Positions 17,154-26,098 of a stretch of DNA of 64,000 nucleotides are shown here, one piece after another (position 1 is the stretch's first letter; each line of letters opens with the position of its first letter). Source of the stretch: Alteromonadaceae bacterium XY-R5 (lineage in GTDB: Bacteria > Pseudomonadota > Gammaproteobacteria > Enterobacterales > Alteromonadaceae); the NCBI GenBank assembly GCA_001660395.1, contig LXWE01000002.1:124001-188000 (forward strand). Reading direction: 5' to 3'. The position numbers and the translations under genes are program-made. The notes beneath the pieces were generated by a model, which searched no databases, was not told the DNA's origin, and saw only the letters and a list, made by a program, of their open reading frames with translations.

Positions 17154-18335
17154 TTAAGGCTGAGGCGCCTGTTTTGGCTGGGTTTCAGGTAAAAAGAAAC
17201 TGCCGATAAAAAAGGTAGTGCTGACTGCCGAAATTAAGATAAAGGCCAGAGTAAAGTCACCGCCAGCCATATCGACCAGCTTGCCAAACAGCCATAAAAT
17301 CACGGTGGCAAACAGGTAGCTGATGGACCAGAACAGGCTGAACACCACTGTCACCCGTGAAGGCGTCATATCCGGCAGTTCATGGGGCAGGCTTACCAGC
17401 GCAGTAATCGGGAAGAACACAAAAAAGCCCAGCACGATAGCGCACAGGGTTTGCAGTAACGGCGAGGGGGAAAATGACAGGCCAATCACCATCGCAATCT
17501 GGATGATACCTGAGTAGCGGATCACGGGCAGGCGCTGCTTGATTTTTCGGCTATACAGCATGCCCGCGATTGTGCCAATGATCCCGGCTCCAATCACCCA
17601 TTTGCTCGCGCTGATCCCAGCCTTGGGGTAGAAGGTAAACAGGCAGATATAAAACGCCAGTAAACCAGCATAAGTAAGCGCATAGGCCCAGTTAAACGGG
17701 TCTTTTAATCCTTCTTTATACCCATAACTTTGCTGAACTGTACTGGTGGTCTGTGCCGCGGTAGCAAGCGCCGTTGATTGCGCCGGAATGAGCAGCCACA
17801 AGCCTGCCAGAAGAAGACTGGCGACCGAGAAGCACAGCAAAGAGTTTTGCCAGTTGCCTGTCAGCTGATTGATGCCGTTCATAGACCAGAGCACAATGGC
17901 GGTGCCGACATTAAAGGCCACCGCGTTAAGGCCATTAATGGTAGGGCGCTCGTCGGTGTCAAACCAGGTCATCACGATGGGATTAAAATAGACAATCATC
18001 AGGGCGCCCCCCAGGCCCATCAAAAAGCGGCTTAACAGCAGTAATTCATAGTTGGGGGCGATAGGGGTCAGCAGCCCGGTAACGACCAGCAGGCAGGACA
18101 CGAAAAAGGCGATTTTTACTCCCAGTTTGATTGCCAGCCAGGCCGCCACAAAGGTGCCGACTATTTTGGCAAAGGTGACTGCGCCACTGATAAAGCTGGC
18201 ATCGGCCAGACTGTGTAAGTCCATGGCGGCCATGATTTGACTCATGCTAACAGTGCCGCCTACCCAGGCCATGGCGAATAAGACGTAGCTGCAAAAGACG
18301 ATGGCCTCGACCGTGTATTTATTGGTTATCTTCAT
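17154..18335 (-). CDS. MFS transporter (putative organic-acid carrier)
   Basis: This is an inner-membrane major facilitator, 393 aa from ATG 18335. The ORF extends upstream to a TTG at 18392, but the ATG fits better: it opens MKITNKYTVEAIVF directly into the first helix. About 12 hydrophobic helices are visible in two halves with a central loop near residue 190. The MFS loop signature between helices 2 and 3 is degenerate (AAWLAIKLGVKIAF). I cannot name the substrate. It is upstream of the esterase in one transcription unit and divergent from the sensor kinase. A clean GTAC palindrome lies in the shared promoter region. In this context, hydroxybutyrate or its oligomers is the natural guess. 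Confidence 0.8.
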   Translation of the reverse strand: MKITNKYTVEAIVFCSYVLFAMAWVGGTVSMSQIMAAMDLHSLADASFISGAVTFAKIVGTFVAAWLAIKLGVKIAFFVSCLLVVTGLLTPIAPNYELLLLSRFLMGLGGALMIVYFNPIVMTWFDTDERPTINGLNAVAFNVGTAIVLWSMNGINQLTGNWQNSLLCFSVASLLLAGLWLLIPAQSTALATAAQTTSTVQQSYGYKEGLKDPFNWAYALTYAGLLAFYICLFTFYPKAGISASKWVIGAGIIGTIAGMLYSRKIKQRLPVIRYSGIIQIAMVIGLSFSPSPLLQTLCAIVLGFFVFFPITALVSLPHELPDMTPSRVTVVFSLFWSISYLFATVILWLFGKLVDMAGGDFTLAFILISAVSTTFFIGSFFLPETQPKQAPQP

Positions 18336-18400
18336 GTATGTTGGCAAGTCGATGGTCAGGAATGCTTCAGAGGTTAGCCCAGCGCCGGGCAAAAAACTCT

Positions 18401-18414
18401 TGTACCTTAGTACA
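18401..18414. promoter_or_regulatory. Perfect palindrome in the divergent MFS/sensor-kinase promoter
   Basis: TGTACCTTAGTACA is an inverted repeat (TGTAC, 4 nt, GTACA) located midway between the two divergent starts (18335 and 18473). A near-identical palindrome lies at 26099-26112 ahead of the depolymerase gene. TATACT (18437-18442) is 32 bp downstream of its centre toward the kinase gene. It is a candidate operator for the neighbouring LuxR-type regulator. Confidence 0.6.
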
Positions 18415-18472
18415 CTATGCCCAGACCATCAGGACATATACTCTGGGTCAAAGGGAAAAGAAGGAAGCGGGT

Positions 18473-21400
18473 GTGTTGCGTTGGCTTTCCATCGATAGCT
18501 GGTTAATCGGGGCTCTCTCTATCGGCTATCTGCTGTTACTGTTTTTGGTGGCTTACTGGGGCCAGAAGCTGGGGCCGAAAAAATCCGGCACGAGTCATTC
18601 AGGCAAGGCCTGGTTATATAGCTTGTGCCTGGGGGTGAGCTGCACCTCCTGGGCGTTTTACGGCATTATTGGTCAGGCCGCTTCGAGCGGTCAGTGGCTG
18701 GCGACCATCTATATTGGCACCATTGCCTGCTTTGCTCTGTGCTGGCCTATGCTGCTGAAGATGCTGCGTATCAGTAAGCAGCTGAATATTACCTCGCTGG
18801 CGGATTTTCTTGCTTATCGTTATGCAGGTGCGTCTGGCATTGCCGCACTAGTATCTATGATTGCCCTGTTAGGTACCATTCCCTATATCGCCTTGCAACT
18901 GCGGGCCATCAGTCAGTCCTTTGATTTGGTCAGTGGCAGTTACCAGTTAGGCGGTTCCACCACCGCAATTGTGACCCTGGTATTAATTGGTTTCAGTATT
19001 TTGTTTGGGGCGCGGCAGGTGCAGGCTAACCGCCAGAATCCCGGCCTGATGTATGCCATTGCCTTTGGCTCCCTCATCAAATTAATCGCCATTACCGCAG
19101 TGGGCATCTTTGCCTGTTTTTTCCTGTTTGATGGTCTCGGGGATCTGATTCATCAGCATCGCCAGCTAAACCTGCCGTCAGTTGAAAACAAAGACTACAG
19201 TTTTCTGGCTCAGGTAGTACTGGGGTTTCTGACTATCTTTGTCACCCCGCAAATGTTCCATATGATAGTGATCGAAAATGAAAGCGAGACACAACTTCGC
19301 GGGGCCCGCTGGCGCTATCCCCTGTATTTAATCGCAATCAACTTGTTTGTACTGCCTATCGCGATGGCGGGGCAAGTGGTATTCCCCGGTGGAGCGGTTA
19401 ATGCTGAAACCTACTTATTAAGTTTACCCCTCTACTATCAAATGCCCTGGCTGAGCATTCTGGTGTATGTGGGTGGGCTGGCAGCGGCCACCAGTATGGT
19501 GATAGTGGCGGCTATCGTCCTCAGTACCATGGTGACGACCGAAGTGTTTACACCGGCCATGTTGCGTTTTGCCCCGCGCTTTCAGCAGCATCAGACGAAT
19601 GTCACCGGTCAGCTACTTACCCTGCGCCGCCTGACCATAGCTGGTATTTTATTACTGGCATTATTGTTCGAACGTCTGGTGAGTCATCAGAATCATTTAG
19701 CCTCAATCGGCATGCTGTCGTTTGTTTTACTGACCCAGTTTGCGCCGGCATTAATCAGCGCGCTGTACTGGCGAAATGCCAGCTCTGTCGGCGCCACAGT
19801 CGGTTTAATCGCTGGCAGCGTTATCTGGATCTATAGCTTGTTGCTGCCCACCCTGTTGCCGGATGCGACTTGGGTGCAACAGGGCTTGTTTGGATTATCC
19901 GGCTTGCGGCCGCTCGCCCTGTTTGGGGTGGAAGGATTAGATCCTATGACCCATGGCCTGTTCTTTAGTTTGCTGGTGAACCTGCTGTGCCTGGTGCTGA
20001 TTTCTAACCACAAACGTAGCAAAGTGCCAGAGCCCAAAGGCAGCGAGACTCTGACACTGTCAGACCAGGCTCCGGATGTGCAGCTGACCCTGGGCGATTT
20101 GCATTTGCTGCTGCAGCGCTTTGTGGGTGGGGAGGCGGCGAATAGCTGGAAAGCGCAGCTTGCCGGCGGATTGGCCAGTCATCAGCAGGCCTCGGCCCAG
20201 CAACTGGAAGGTGTGTATAAAGCCTTAGTCGCGGTATTGGGAACGGCATCCACGCGTTTAGTCATGAATGCCGCAGGGCAGCAGCATAGCTCGCCACTGG
20301 CGCTGGAGCAGGTGGCGCATATTGTGGAAGAGGCGTCGCAGTTATTTGAATTTAACCGCGAACTGTTACAGGCTGGGGTAGAGAATATCGAACAGGGCAT
20401 TAGCGTGGTGGATGCGGATATGCGTCTGGTGGCCTGGAATCAGCGCTATATTGAATTGCTGGATTACCCGGAAGGTGCCGTGACCGCGGGGATGCCCATT
20501 GCAGATCTGCTCGCGCTGAATATTCAGCGCGGCATGATTGACGGTGAGGATAGCACCCTGTTAGTCCAGAAACGGATTGAGCATATGCGGGCTGGTACCC
20601 GGCACAACTATCACAGAGTATTACCCAGTGGTGTGGTGCTGGAGATTCGCGGTCAGCCCATGCCAGGTGGCGGGTTTGTCAGCACCTTTACCGACATTAC
20701 TCAGCATATTGAAGCGGAAAAGGCATTGCAGCAGGCCAATGAAAATCTGGAACAAAAGGTATTGGCGCGTACCGAAGAACTGAGCAAAGCCAAGGCCGAA
20801 GCGGAAGCCGCTAACAGCAGTAAAACCCGTTTTCTGGCCGCCGCCAGCCATGATTTGATGCAGCCGTTCAACGCCCTGTCGCTGTTTGTGGATATGCTCA
20901 AGCGTCAGGTGCAGGGGTCTAAGGTAGCTCCGCTCGCAGACAATATTCAGCAGTCACTGTCTGTGGTGGAGGGATTGCTGTCGGATTTGGTGGAAATTTC
21001 CAAGCTGGAAGGCAAACAGCAACCGCCACAAATACAGGCCTTTTGTCTGGATGAAGTGCTTGCGCCCCTGGCCCAGGAGTTTCAGTTACTGACACAGGCC
21101 CAGGGCATTCGGCTGGATGTGATTACCACCAGGATTTGGGTACAGACGGATAAGCGTTTATTACGCCGGATTATGCAAAACTTCCTTAGCAACGCCTTAC
21201 GTTACAGCCCCTGTCAAAGCCAGCGACCCGCCAGAATTGTGTTGGGTGCCAGACGCCGCGGCGATCAGGTTGAGGTGCAGGTTTGGGATAATGGCCCGGG
21301 GATCCCGGCGGATAAGCAGTCCCTTATTTTTAAAGAGTTTGAGCGCCTTGAAAGTCATGGGGATACCCCTGGACTGGGCCTGGGGCTGGCAATCTGCGAG

Positions 21401-21919
21401 CGGATTTCACGCATACTGAATACGCCTCTGACGCTGACATCAAGCCAGGGCAAAGGGGCCATGTTTGGGGTCAGGCTTGAGTGGGTTGTGCCCCAACCAC
21501 AGACTCAGCCTTCGCGACCCAGTAAAGATACTGGCGCAGCCAATTTAGCAGGCTTGAACGTTCTGGTGTTGGATAATGATGAAATGCAGTTAACAGCTTT
21601 AGAGGGGCATTTACGCGAATGGGGCTGTGAGGTGTATTGCGCGTCTCATCGGCAACAGGTGATGACCCTCAACAGGCCGGTGGATATGATTATTGCAGAT
21701 TTTCACCTGGACGAAGGGGATACCGGCGTGGCGGTGATCCAGGACTGGTTTGCGCTACGGGGCGAATCCTGTGCGGCGATCATTTGTTCGGCCGACCCGT
21801 CTGAAAACGTGCGCCAGCTGTGTAGCGATGCCAACGTGAGTTTTATTCGCAAGCCGGTCAAGGCCAGGGCATTAAAGCGCCTGATGATCCAGCGCCTTGA
21901 AGCTTATTCGGTGGCCTGA
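18473..21919 (+). CDS. CrbS-like hybrid sensor kinase (SLC5-STAC-PAS-HK-REC)
   Basis: This is an inner-membrane sensor of 1148 aa. I start at GTG 18473, with AAGGA 7 nt upstream. An open frame continues further upstream but overlaps the divergent promoter. The order is: sodium/solute symporter (SLC5) module with about 13 helices (1-510); STAC linker domain (about 540-630, LTLGDLHLLLQRFVGG); PAS (about 635-745, GISVVDADMRLVAWN); coiled coil; HisKA with phosphorylated His793 (SHDLMQPFN); complete HATPase (NFLSNALRYSP, DNGPGIP, GLGLGLAI); and a C-terminal receiver with Asp1076 (IIADFHLDEG). This is the architecture of CrbS, the acetate-switch kinase of Vibrio and Pseudomonas. Here it faces a convergent LuxR-type regulator, 10 bp away. 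The neighbours suggest a short-chain hydroxyacid or acetate-like signal. Confidence 0.92.
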   Translation: MLRWLSIDSWLIGALSIGYLLLLFLVAYWGQKLGPKKSGTSHSGKAWLYSLCLGVSCTSWAFYGIIGQAASSGQWLATIYIGTIACFALCWPMLLKMLRISKQLNITSLADFLAYRYAGASGIAALVSMIALLGTIPYIALQLRAISQSFDLVSGSYQLGGSTTAIVTLVLIGFSILFGARQVQANRQNPGLMYAIAFGSLIKLIAITAVGIFACFFLFDGLGDLIHQHRQLNLPSVENKDYSFLAQVVLGFLTIFVTPQMFHMIVIENESETQLRGARWRYPLYLIAINLFVLPIAMAGQVVFPGGAVNAETYLLSLPLYYQMPWLSILVYVGGLAAATSMVIVAAIVLSTMVTTEVFTPAMLRFAPRFQQHQTNVTGQLLTLRRLTIAGILLLALLFERLVSHQNHLASIGMLSFVLLTQFAPALISALYWRNASSVGATVGLIAGSVIWIYSLLLPTLLPDATWVQQGLFGLSGLRPLALFGVEGLDPMTHGLFFSLLVNLLCLVLISNHKRSKVPEPKGSETLTLSDQAPDVQLTLGDLHLLLQRFVGGEAANSWKAQLAGGLASHQQASAQQLEGVYKALVAVLGTASTRLVMNAAGQQHSSPLALEQVAHIVEEASQLFEFNRELLQAGVENIEQGISVVDADMRLVAWNQRYIELLDYPEGAVTAGMPIADLLALNIQRGMIDGEDSTLLVQKRIEHMRAGTRHNYHRVLPSGVVLEIRGQPMPGGGFVSTFTDITQHIEAEKALQQANENLEQKVLARTEELSKAKAEAEAANSSKTRFLAAASHDLMQPFNALSLFVDMLKRQVQGSKVAPLADNIQQSLSVVEGLLSDLVEISKLEGKQQPPQIQAFCLDEVLAPLAQEFQLLTQAQGIRLDVITTRIWVQTDKRLLRRIMQNFLSNALRYSPCQSQRPARIVLGARRRGDQVEVQVWDNGPGIPADKQSLIFKEFERLESHGDTPGLGLGLAICERISRILNTPLTLTSSQGKGAMFGVRLEWVVPQPQTQPSRPSKDTGAANLAGLNVLVLDNDEMQLTALEGHLREWGCEVYCASHRQQVMTLNRPVDMIIADFHLDEGDTGVAVIQDWFALRGESCAAIICSADPSENVRQLCSDANVSFIRKPVKARALKRLMIQRLEAYSVA

Positions 21920-21929
21920 GAAAACCAGA

Positions 21930-22589
21930 TTAAAGGGTGGCGGGCTGATTCAGTTTGAGTTGTTGATAGACGATACCTGCCATGGTGCGGTTATTGACTT
22001 CGAGCTTAAGCAGGATTGCCGACACATGCTTTTTGACTGTGGTTTCTTTGATATCTAAGTCGTAGGCTATTTGTTTGTTCAGCTGGCCATCGGCAATACG
22101 CTGTAACACTACGTATTGCTGGGGTGTTAGCTGTGACAGTTGCAGCGCCAGTCTCTGCTGCTGGCTGGCCAGTGCTGCATCTGTGACTAATTCAATCCCT
22201 TCCGGTAACCAGGTATCCCCATCTAACACTGTATCTATGGCCTGACTGATCAGGGCTAAGTCTGCGGATTTGGGAATATAAGCTGCGGCACCAAAGTGCA
22301 TGGCTCTCTGGACGATTTCAGGTGCGTCATCGGAGGAAATCATGATCACCAGAATATCGGGATGGTGATTCTGCAAACGGGTAAGGGCAGTAAATCCATC
22401 GTTGCCAGGCATATGCAAATCCAGAAACACCAGTTCAATGTCGTTATTCATAGCCAGTAGCCCGAACAGGTCCTCGACATTTTCGGCTTCCAGAATATTG
22501 GGATGATCCAGCGTTTCGGCCACTGCCTGTTTCAGGGCCACCCGAAACAAAGGATGATCATCGGCAATAATGACACTGGTTTGAGACAT
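21930..22589 (-). CDS. LuxR/FixJ-type response regulator (CrbR-like)
   Basis: This cytoplasmic transcription factor of 219 aa has a receiver (1-120, acidic pair Asp10/Asp11, phospho-acceptor Asp57 in VFLDLHMPG, Lys in IPKSAD). A C-terminal LuxR helix-turn-helix follows (about 150-215, LTPQQYVVLQRIADG and TTVKKHVSAIL). I prefer ATG 22589, which has AGGG 8 nt upstream, over ATG 22604. It is convergent with the CrbS-like kinase, its obvious partner, and lies downstream of the TonB receptor on the same strand, behind a hairpin. It probably activates the surrounding transport and hydrolase genes, perhaps through the GTAC palindromes. That link is inference. Confidence 0.92.
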   Translation of the reverse strand: MSQTSVIIADDHPLFRVALKQAVAETLDHPNILEAENVEDLFGLLAMNNDIELVFLDLHMPGNDGFTALTRLQNHHPDILVIMISSDDAPEIVQRAMHFGAAAYIPKSADLALISQAIDTVLDGDTWLPEGIELVTDAALASQQQRLALQLSQLTPQQYVVLQRIADGQLNKQIAYDLDIKETTVKKHVSAILLKLEVNNRTMAGIVYQQLKLNQPATL

Positions 22590-22626
22590 CTTGTCAGCCC
22601 TCATTTATGACTGTTTGCATACTAGA

Positions 22627-22655
22627 AAGGCACGCTGAACCTGTCAACGTGCCTT
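22627..22655 (-). terminator. Hairpin between the TonB receptor and the response regulator
   Basis: AAGGCACG (22627-22634) and CGTGCCTT (22648-22655) form an 8-bp stem. On the minus strand the stem is followed by TTTCTAGT, a weak T-run. It is likely an imperfect terminator for the receptor gene that may allow some read-through into the regulator. Confidence 0.55.
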
Positions 22656-22684
22656 CGAACTGCTATGACCTTCGGTAATATTAC

Positions 22685-24985
22685 CTAAAAGCGATAGCCA
22701 ATATTTAGGTGGAAAGTACGGGGATCGCCGTAGTAGGCAATCAGGGTTTGGTCACCGCCCAGGCCAGGGGTGTAGTTACCATCGCCATCAATACCAACAA
22801 AGTTATAGCCACCTACCATGTATTCCTCATCCGTCAGGTTTTTACCATACAGGCCGCCAAACCAGTGGCCATCTTCGCTTTCCCAGCTGACGCCCAGATT
22901 CAGCATGCCATAACCGTCCTGACTGAGCATATCGCTGTCCTCAAACAGGATATAGTCGTCACGGTAGTAATAGCTGCCTGTCAGGGTGAAATAACCAAAG
23001 TTGGTTTCAATTAGATAGTTTGCGGCCAGATTCATGGTGTAATCCGGCGTGTTTGACAGGCCAACCAGAGGCGTAACCACGGTATCGTCGTTTTCTATTT
23101 TGCTGTCCATCCAGCCCAAAGCAAAATCCAGGGTCAGATTATCTGTGGCGGCATAGGTGATCTCAGCTTCAATCCCCTTGGCTGTTGAGCCTTTAATGTT
23201 GCCGAGGTTTTGGTTCAGCACTGTGGCATCATCAGGATCTGGCGTTACCGTGATGTATTGTCTGTCTTTATGATCGATAGCAAATACTGTGAAATTGGTA
23301 CGTAGCTGATTGTTCCAGTCTTTCTTAATCCCCGCTTCGATGGAATCGACAATTTCCGGATTGGCCGCATTTTCATTCACAGTGGCGCGGGGGTTAAAAG
23401 TGCCTGACTTAAAGCCCTGGCCATAGCTGACAAAGTACAAGGTATCGGCATCAGCCTGATATTCCAGGCCTAAGCGTGGGGTAAAGCGTGACCAGTCGGC
23501 CTTTTTCGGCGCATCTAATAAGCCATCGCCATCTGTATCTACTCCTAATACCTGCGGGAAGCTGATGGCCGGATCGCGGGTATAGCCCGGCACCCAGCCG
23601 GATTCCGGATAGACATTATCGAACCAGAGGCCGTTATTGACCCAGGCATCCTTTTTCTCTTTGGTGTAGCGGGCACCGACAGTTAAGGACAGTTGCTCGG
23701 TTAAATCGATACTGCTTTGGGCATATATCGCATAGCTTTCACTGTTATTGCAGCCTGATACTTCTCGAGTCAGACCTGGCACACCATAGGCAGCACGTCC
23801 CAGGTAGCCGAGCACTGCATCAAATACACCGCAGGATTCGCTATCGTAGTAATACAGGCCGCCCACCAGGGTAAAGCCGTCTTCAGAATAGTTAGCCTGT
23901 AATTCGTGGCTGGTATTTTCGTCATCGTAAATGGCGGGTACGTCAAAAATATCCAGCGGGGTATTATCAAAATCGATATTGGTATCTGAGTAACTTTCTC
24001 TGGATGCGCCTATGTATTTCAGCGCCAGATTATCGTTAACGTCCCAGTTGATGGTGAGGCTAATGCCTTCCAGTTCGACTTCATTGTCTGTGGGCATGCT
24101 GGTGTAAGAGTCAAACACACTGTCAGGTACCGGCGCATCAATCAGGATACTGGGTAGCAGACGGTAGCCACCTTTGGCATTGGAGGTATCGTCGGTTTTA
24201 TCCCAGGCCAGGCGCATAAACAGATTGTCGCTGGGGCGGTATTCCAGCGTCAGGCGTGAGGCGGTGAGGTCTTTATTGTAGTTTTCTTTGTCCTGATCAC
24301 CCACCTCATCGGCGATGGTGATAAATTCACCGAAACCATCCCGTTTCAAAATAGCGTGGCCAAAGCCTAAATACAGGGTGTCATCAATTAACGGTAACTG
24401 GCCGGTGACTTTCAGATCGCGCTGATTGTATGAGCCTATGGTGCCTTTGACTGTCAGTTCAGCATCGCCACTCATATTTTTGGTCACGTATTTCACCGCG
24501 CCACCTATGGTGTTTTTGCCATATAGAGTGCCCTGTGGGCCACGCAATACCTCAATACGTTGGACATCTAGTAAATCTAATACAGCCCCCTGAGGACGCG
24601 CCATGTAGACGTCATCGACGTAAATTCCGACGCCTGGTTCGTAACCCCATAAAGGGTCTTGCTGTCCGACTCCACGGATAAATGCCGTTAAAGTGGAGTT
24701 GGTCCCCCGACTGGTTTGCAGGGTGGTATTGGGGGAAAACTGTTGTACCTCAGTCATCACTGAGACCCCAGCCGCGGCGAGATCACTGGCGCTGACAGAC
24801 GTTACCGCCACGGGTACCTGTTGCAGGTTTTCCACGGTCTTACGTGCGGTAACTTCGATACGTTCCAGACCTTTACTGGTGCTGGTGTCTTCATTTTCAT
24901 TGGTCTGAGCGTGGGCATTAGCCAGGCTCAGGCCGGCTGCGATGGCCAGCGCCAGTGGAGAATACTGTCGTAGTGCTGATTTCAT
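22685..24985 (-). CDS. TonB-dependent receptor in the hydroxybutyrate-type locus
   Basis: This is an outer-membrane active-transport barrel, 766 aa. The signal peptide spans 1-26 (ALAIAAGLSLANAHA), with AGGA 7 nt before the ATG. The plug domain (about 45-160) carries GVGQQDPLWGYEPGVGIYVDDVYMA split motifs and IEVLRGPQGTLYGKNTIGG. The barrel runs to a C-terminal Phe (LNIGYRF). The plug type (VTARKTVENLQQVPVAV) is the one frequent in Alteromonadales and Sphingomonadales receptors for organic polymers, breakdown products and siderophores. The ligand cannot be read from sequence. Its position between a PHB-depolymerase-like esterase and a sensor/regulator pair suggests it imports the oligomers that esterase releases. 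Confidence 0.9.
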   Translation of the reverse strand: MKSALRQYSPLALAIAAGLSLANAHAQTNENEDTSTSKGLERIEVTARKTVENLQQVPVAVTSVSASDLAAAGVSVMTEVQQFSPNTTLQTSRGTNSTLTAFIRGVGQQDPLWGYEPGVGIYVDDVYMARPQGAVLDLLDVQRIEVLRGPQGTLYGKNTIGGAVKYVTKNMSGDAELTVKGTIGSYNQRDLKVTGQLPLIDDTLYLGFGHAILKRDGFGEFITIADEVGDQDKENYNKDLTASRLTLEYRPSDNLFMRLAWDKTDDTSNAKGGYRLLPSILIDAPVPDSVFDSYTSMPTDNEVELEGISLTINWDVNDNLALKYIGASRESYSDTNIDFDNTPLDIFDVPAIYDDENTSHELQANYSEDGFTLVGGLYYYDSESCGVFDAVLGYLGRAAYGVPGLTREVSGCNNSESYAIYAQSSIDLTEQLSLTVGARYTKEKKDAWVNNGLWFDNVYPESGWVPGYTRDPAISFPQVLGVDTDGDGLLDAPKKADWSRFTPRLGLEYQADADTLYFVSYGQGFKSGTFNPRATVNENAANPEIVDSIEAGIKKDWNNQLRTNFTVFAIDHKDRQYITVTPDPDDATVLNQNLGNIKGSTAKGIEAEITYAATDNLTLDFALGWMDSKIENDDTVVTPLVGLSNTPDYTMNLAANYLIETNFGYFTLTGSYYYRDDYILFEDSDMLSQDGYGMLNLGVSWESEDGHWFGGLYGKNLTDEEYMVGGYNFVGIDGDGNYTPGLGGDQTLIAYYGDPRTFHLNIGYRF

Positions 24986-25014
24986 TTCTGTGTCCTGTGA
25001 ATGTTATTTTATTG

Positions 25015-25026
25015 TTACCAAAGGAC
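25015..25026. promoter_or_regulatory. Degenerate copy of the GTAC-palindrome ahead of the TonB receptor
   Basis: TTACCAAAGGAC matches GTACTAAAGTAC (the bottom-strand reading of the clean site at 26100-26111) at 9 of 12 positions. It lies 30-41 bp before the receptor start, closer than at the other genes. It is supportive rather than convincing by itself. Confidence 0.38.
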
Positions 25027-25116
25027 TATGCATGCCACTGTATCCCAAAACGACGTTTATACAATGGGGAAACGTAGTAGTTGCGATGCCAAACAGTCCC
25101 AATTCCAGTTTGTAAA

Positions 25117-26040
25117 TCAATCTTTTACCTGCTGAGTTATCCACGCGTTAGCGAGGTACTGGGCAGTGTTAAACCCAGGCAGGTAATAGGGTTTGTCTGT
25201 GCTGCTATCGCTGGCGATGGGCAAGCCATGGCCCAGGCCATCAAGCTGAATCAGAGTCACTTGAGGGCGTTGGTTACTGCCTGCCCAGCGTGAGAACGAT
25301 GCATTTTCCTGCCTGCTTTGCTGTGGTGTTTGCTCAAGCTGGTTTAACTGCACCCATTGCAACGCTAATTGGCGGGCATTGTCTGGATTAACGACTTTGT
25401 CATCGGTCCCGGTTATCACAGTGAGTGAGGGCCAGGCGCCATGTTTGGAGAGCTTGCCTGCCAGTTCAGTCGGGGTAAGGTTAGAGCCGCTTTTCATACA
25501 GGCGATGGCCTGGATTAAATCTTCAGCGCAGGGGTAGGGAATGCCCGCTATCACGGCACCCGCGTCAAACAATTCGGGATAGATCGCCATCATCCCGGAT
25601 GCCATGGCGCCGCCAGCAGACAAACCGACGATGTAAATCTGGTTGCTATGAAGTCGAGATTTTGCCGTCAGGATTTGATTTTTCAGGGATAAGGTTTCGC
25701 CACTGTCGCGCTGGTTATCCGCAGGAGAGAACCAGTTAAAACATTGCTGGGGATGATTCGATAATGGCTGCTGTGGGAGCAACAATGCGATCCCGTATTC
25801 ATCAGCAACCTGGGTAAAGCCGCCAATTTGCGCAAAGTCTTCGCCTTTTTGGGTACAGCCATGCAGCAATACCCACAGTTTGGCTGCAGTTTGCTGACCA
25901 GAAGGCAAATAGATACTGGCCGTTAACTCTCCAGGGTTCTCACCAGTGTCAGCAAGCGGGGTAAATCTGCCTTCCGCCGTAACAAGGTTTGAACAGATGA
26001 ATACACTGAATCCTATAATAAGGTTGGCAAACTTGGACAT
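25117..26040 (-). CDS. Secreted PHB-depolymerase-family esterase
   Basis: This exported alpha/beta-hydrolase of the poly(3-hydroxybutyrate) depolymerase/LpqC family is 307 aa. ATG 26040 is chosen: AGGA is 7 nt upstream, and the TTG at 26046 sits within that spacer. The signal peptide is 1-22 (FICSNLVTA). Motifs are the oxyanion HGCTQ (60-64), the nucleophile Ser141 (VGLSAGGAM), Asp213 or Asp214 (ITGTDDKVVNP) and His271 (DGLGHGLP). Cys100 (QQCFNWF) and nearby residues fit the family. It lacks a separate substrate-binding domain, so it may act on amorphous or soluble oligomers rather than crystalline granules. Acetylxylan or feruloyl esterase activity is the main alternative. A perfect GTAC palindrome lies 60 bp upstream. 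Confidence 0.82.
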   Translation of the reverse strand: MSKFANLIIGFSVFICSNLVTAEGRFTPLADTGENPGELTASIYLPSGQQTAAKLWVLLHGCTQKGEDFAQIGGFTQVADEYGIALLLPQQPLSNHPQQCFNWFSPADNQRDSGETLSLKNQILTAKSRLHSNQIYIVGLSAGGAMASGMMAIYPELFDAGAVIAGIPYPCAEDLIQAIACMKSGSNLTPTELAGKLSKHGAWPSLTVITGTDDKVVNPDNARQLALQWVQLNQLEQTPQQSRQENASFSRWAGSNQRPQVTLIQLDGLGHGLPIASDSSTDKPYYLPGFNTAQYLANAWITQQVKD

Positions 26041-26098
26041 TTTCAATTCCTGTTAGAAAGTGTCCTTAAGTTCACGTTATTAACATCAACTTAACAAT

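Noticed and set aside
18338-18472. Longer N-terminus of the CrbS-like kinase from the upstream start
   Set aside because: It would cover the divergent promoter and the palindrome, has no ribosome site, and the added residues are not membrane-like. GTG 18473 has AAGGA at good spacing.
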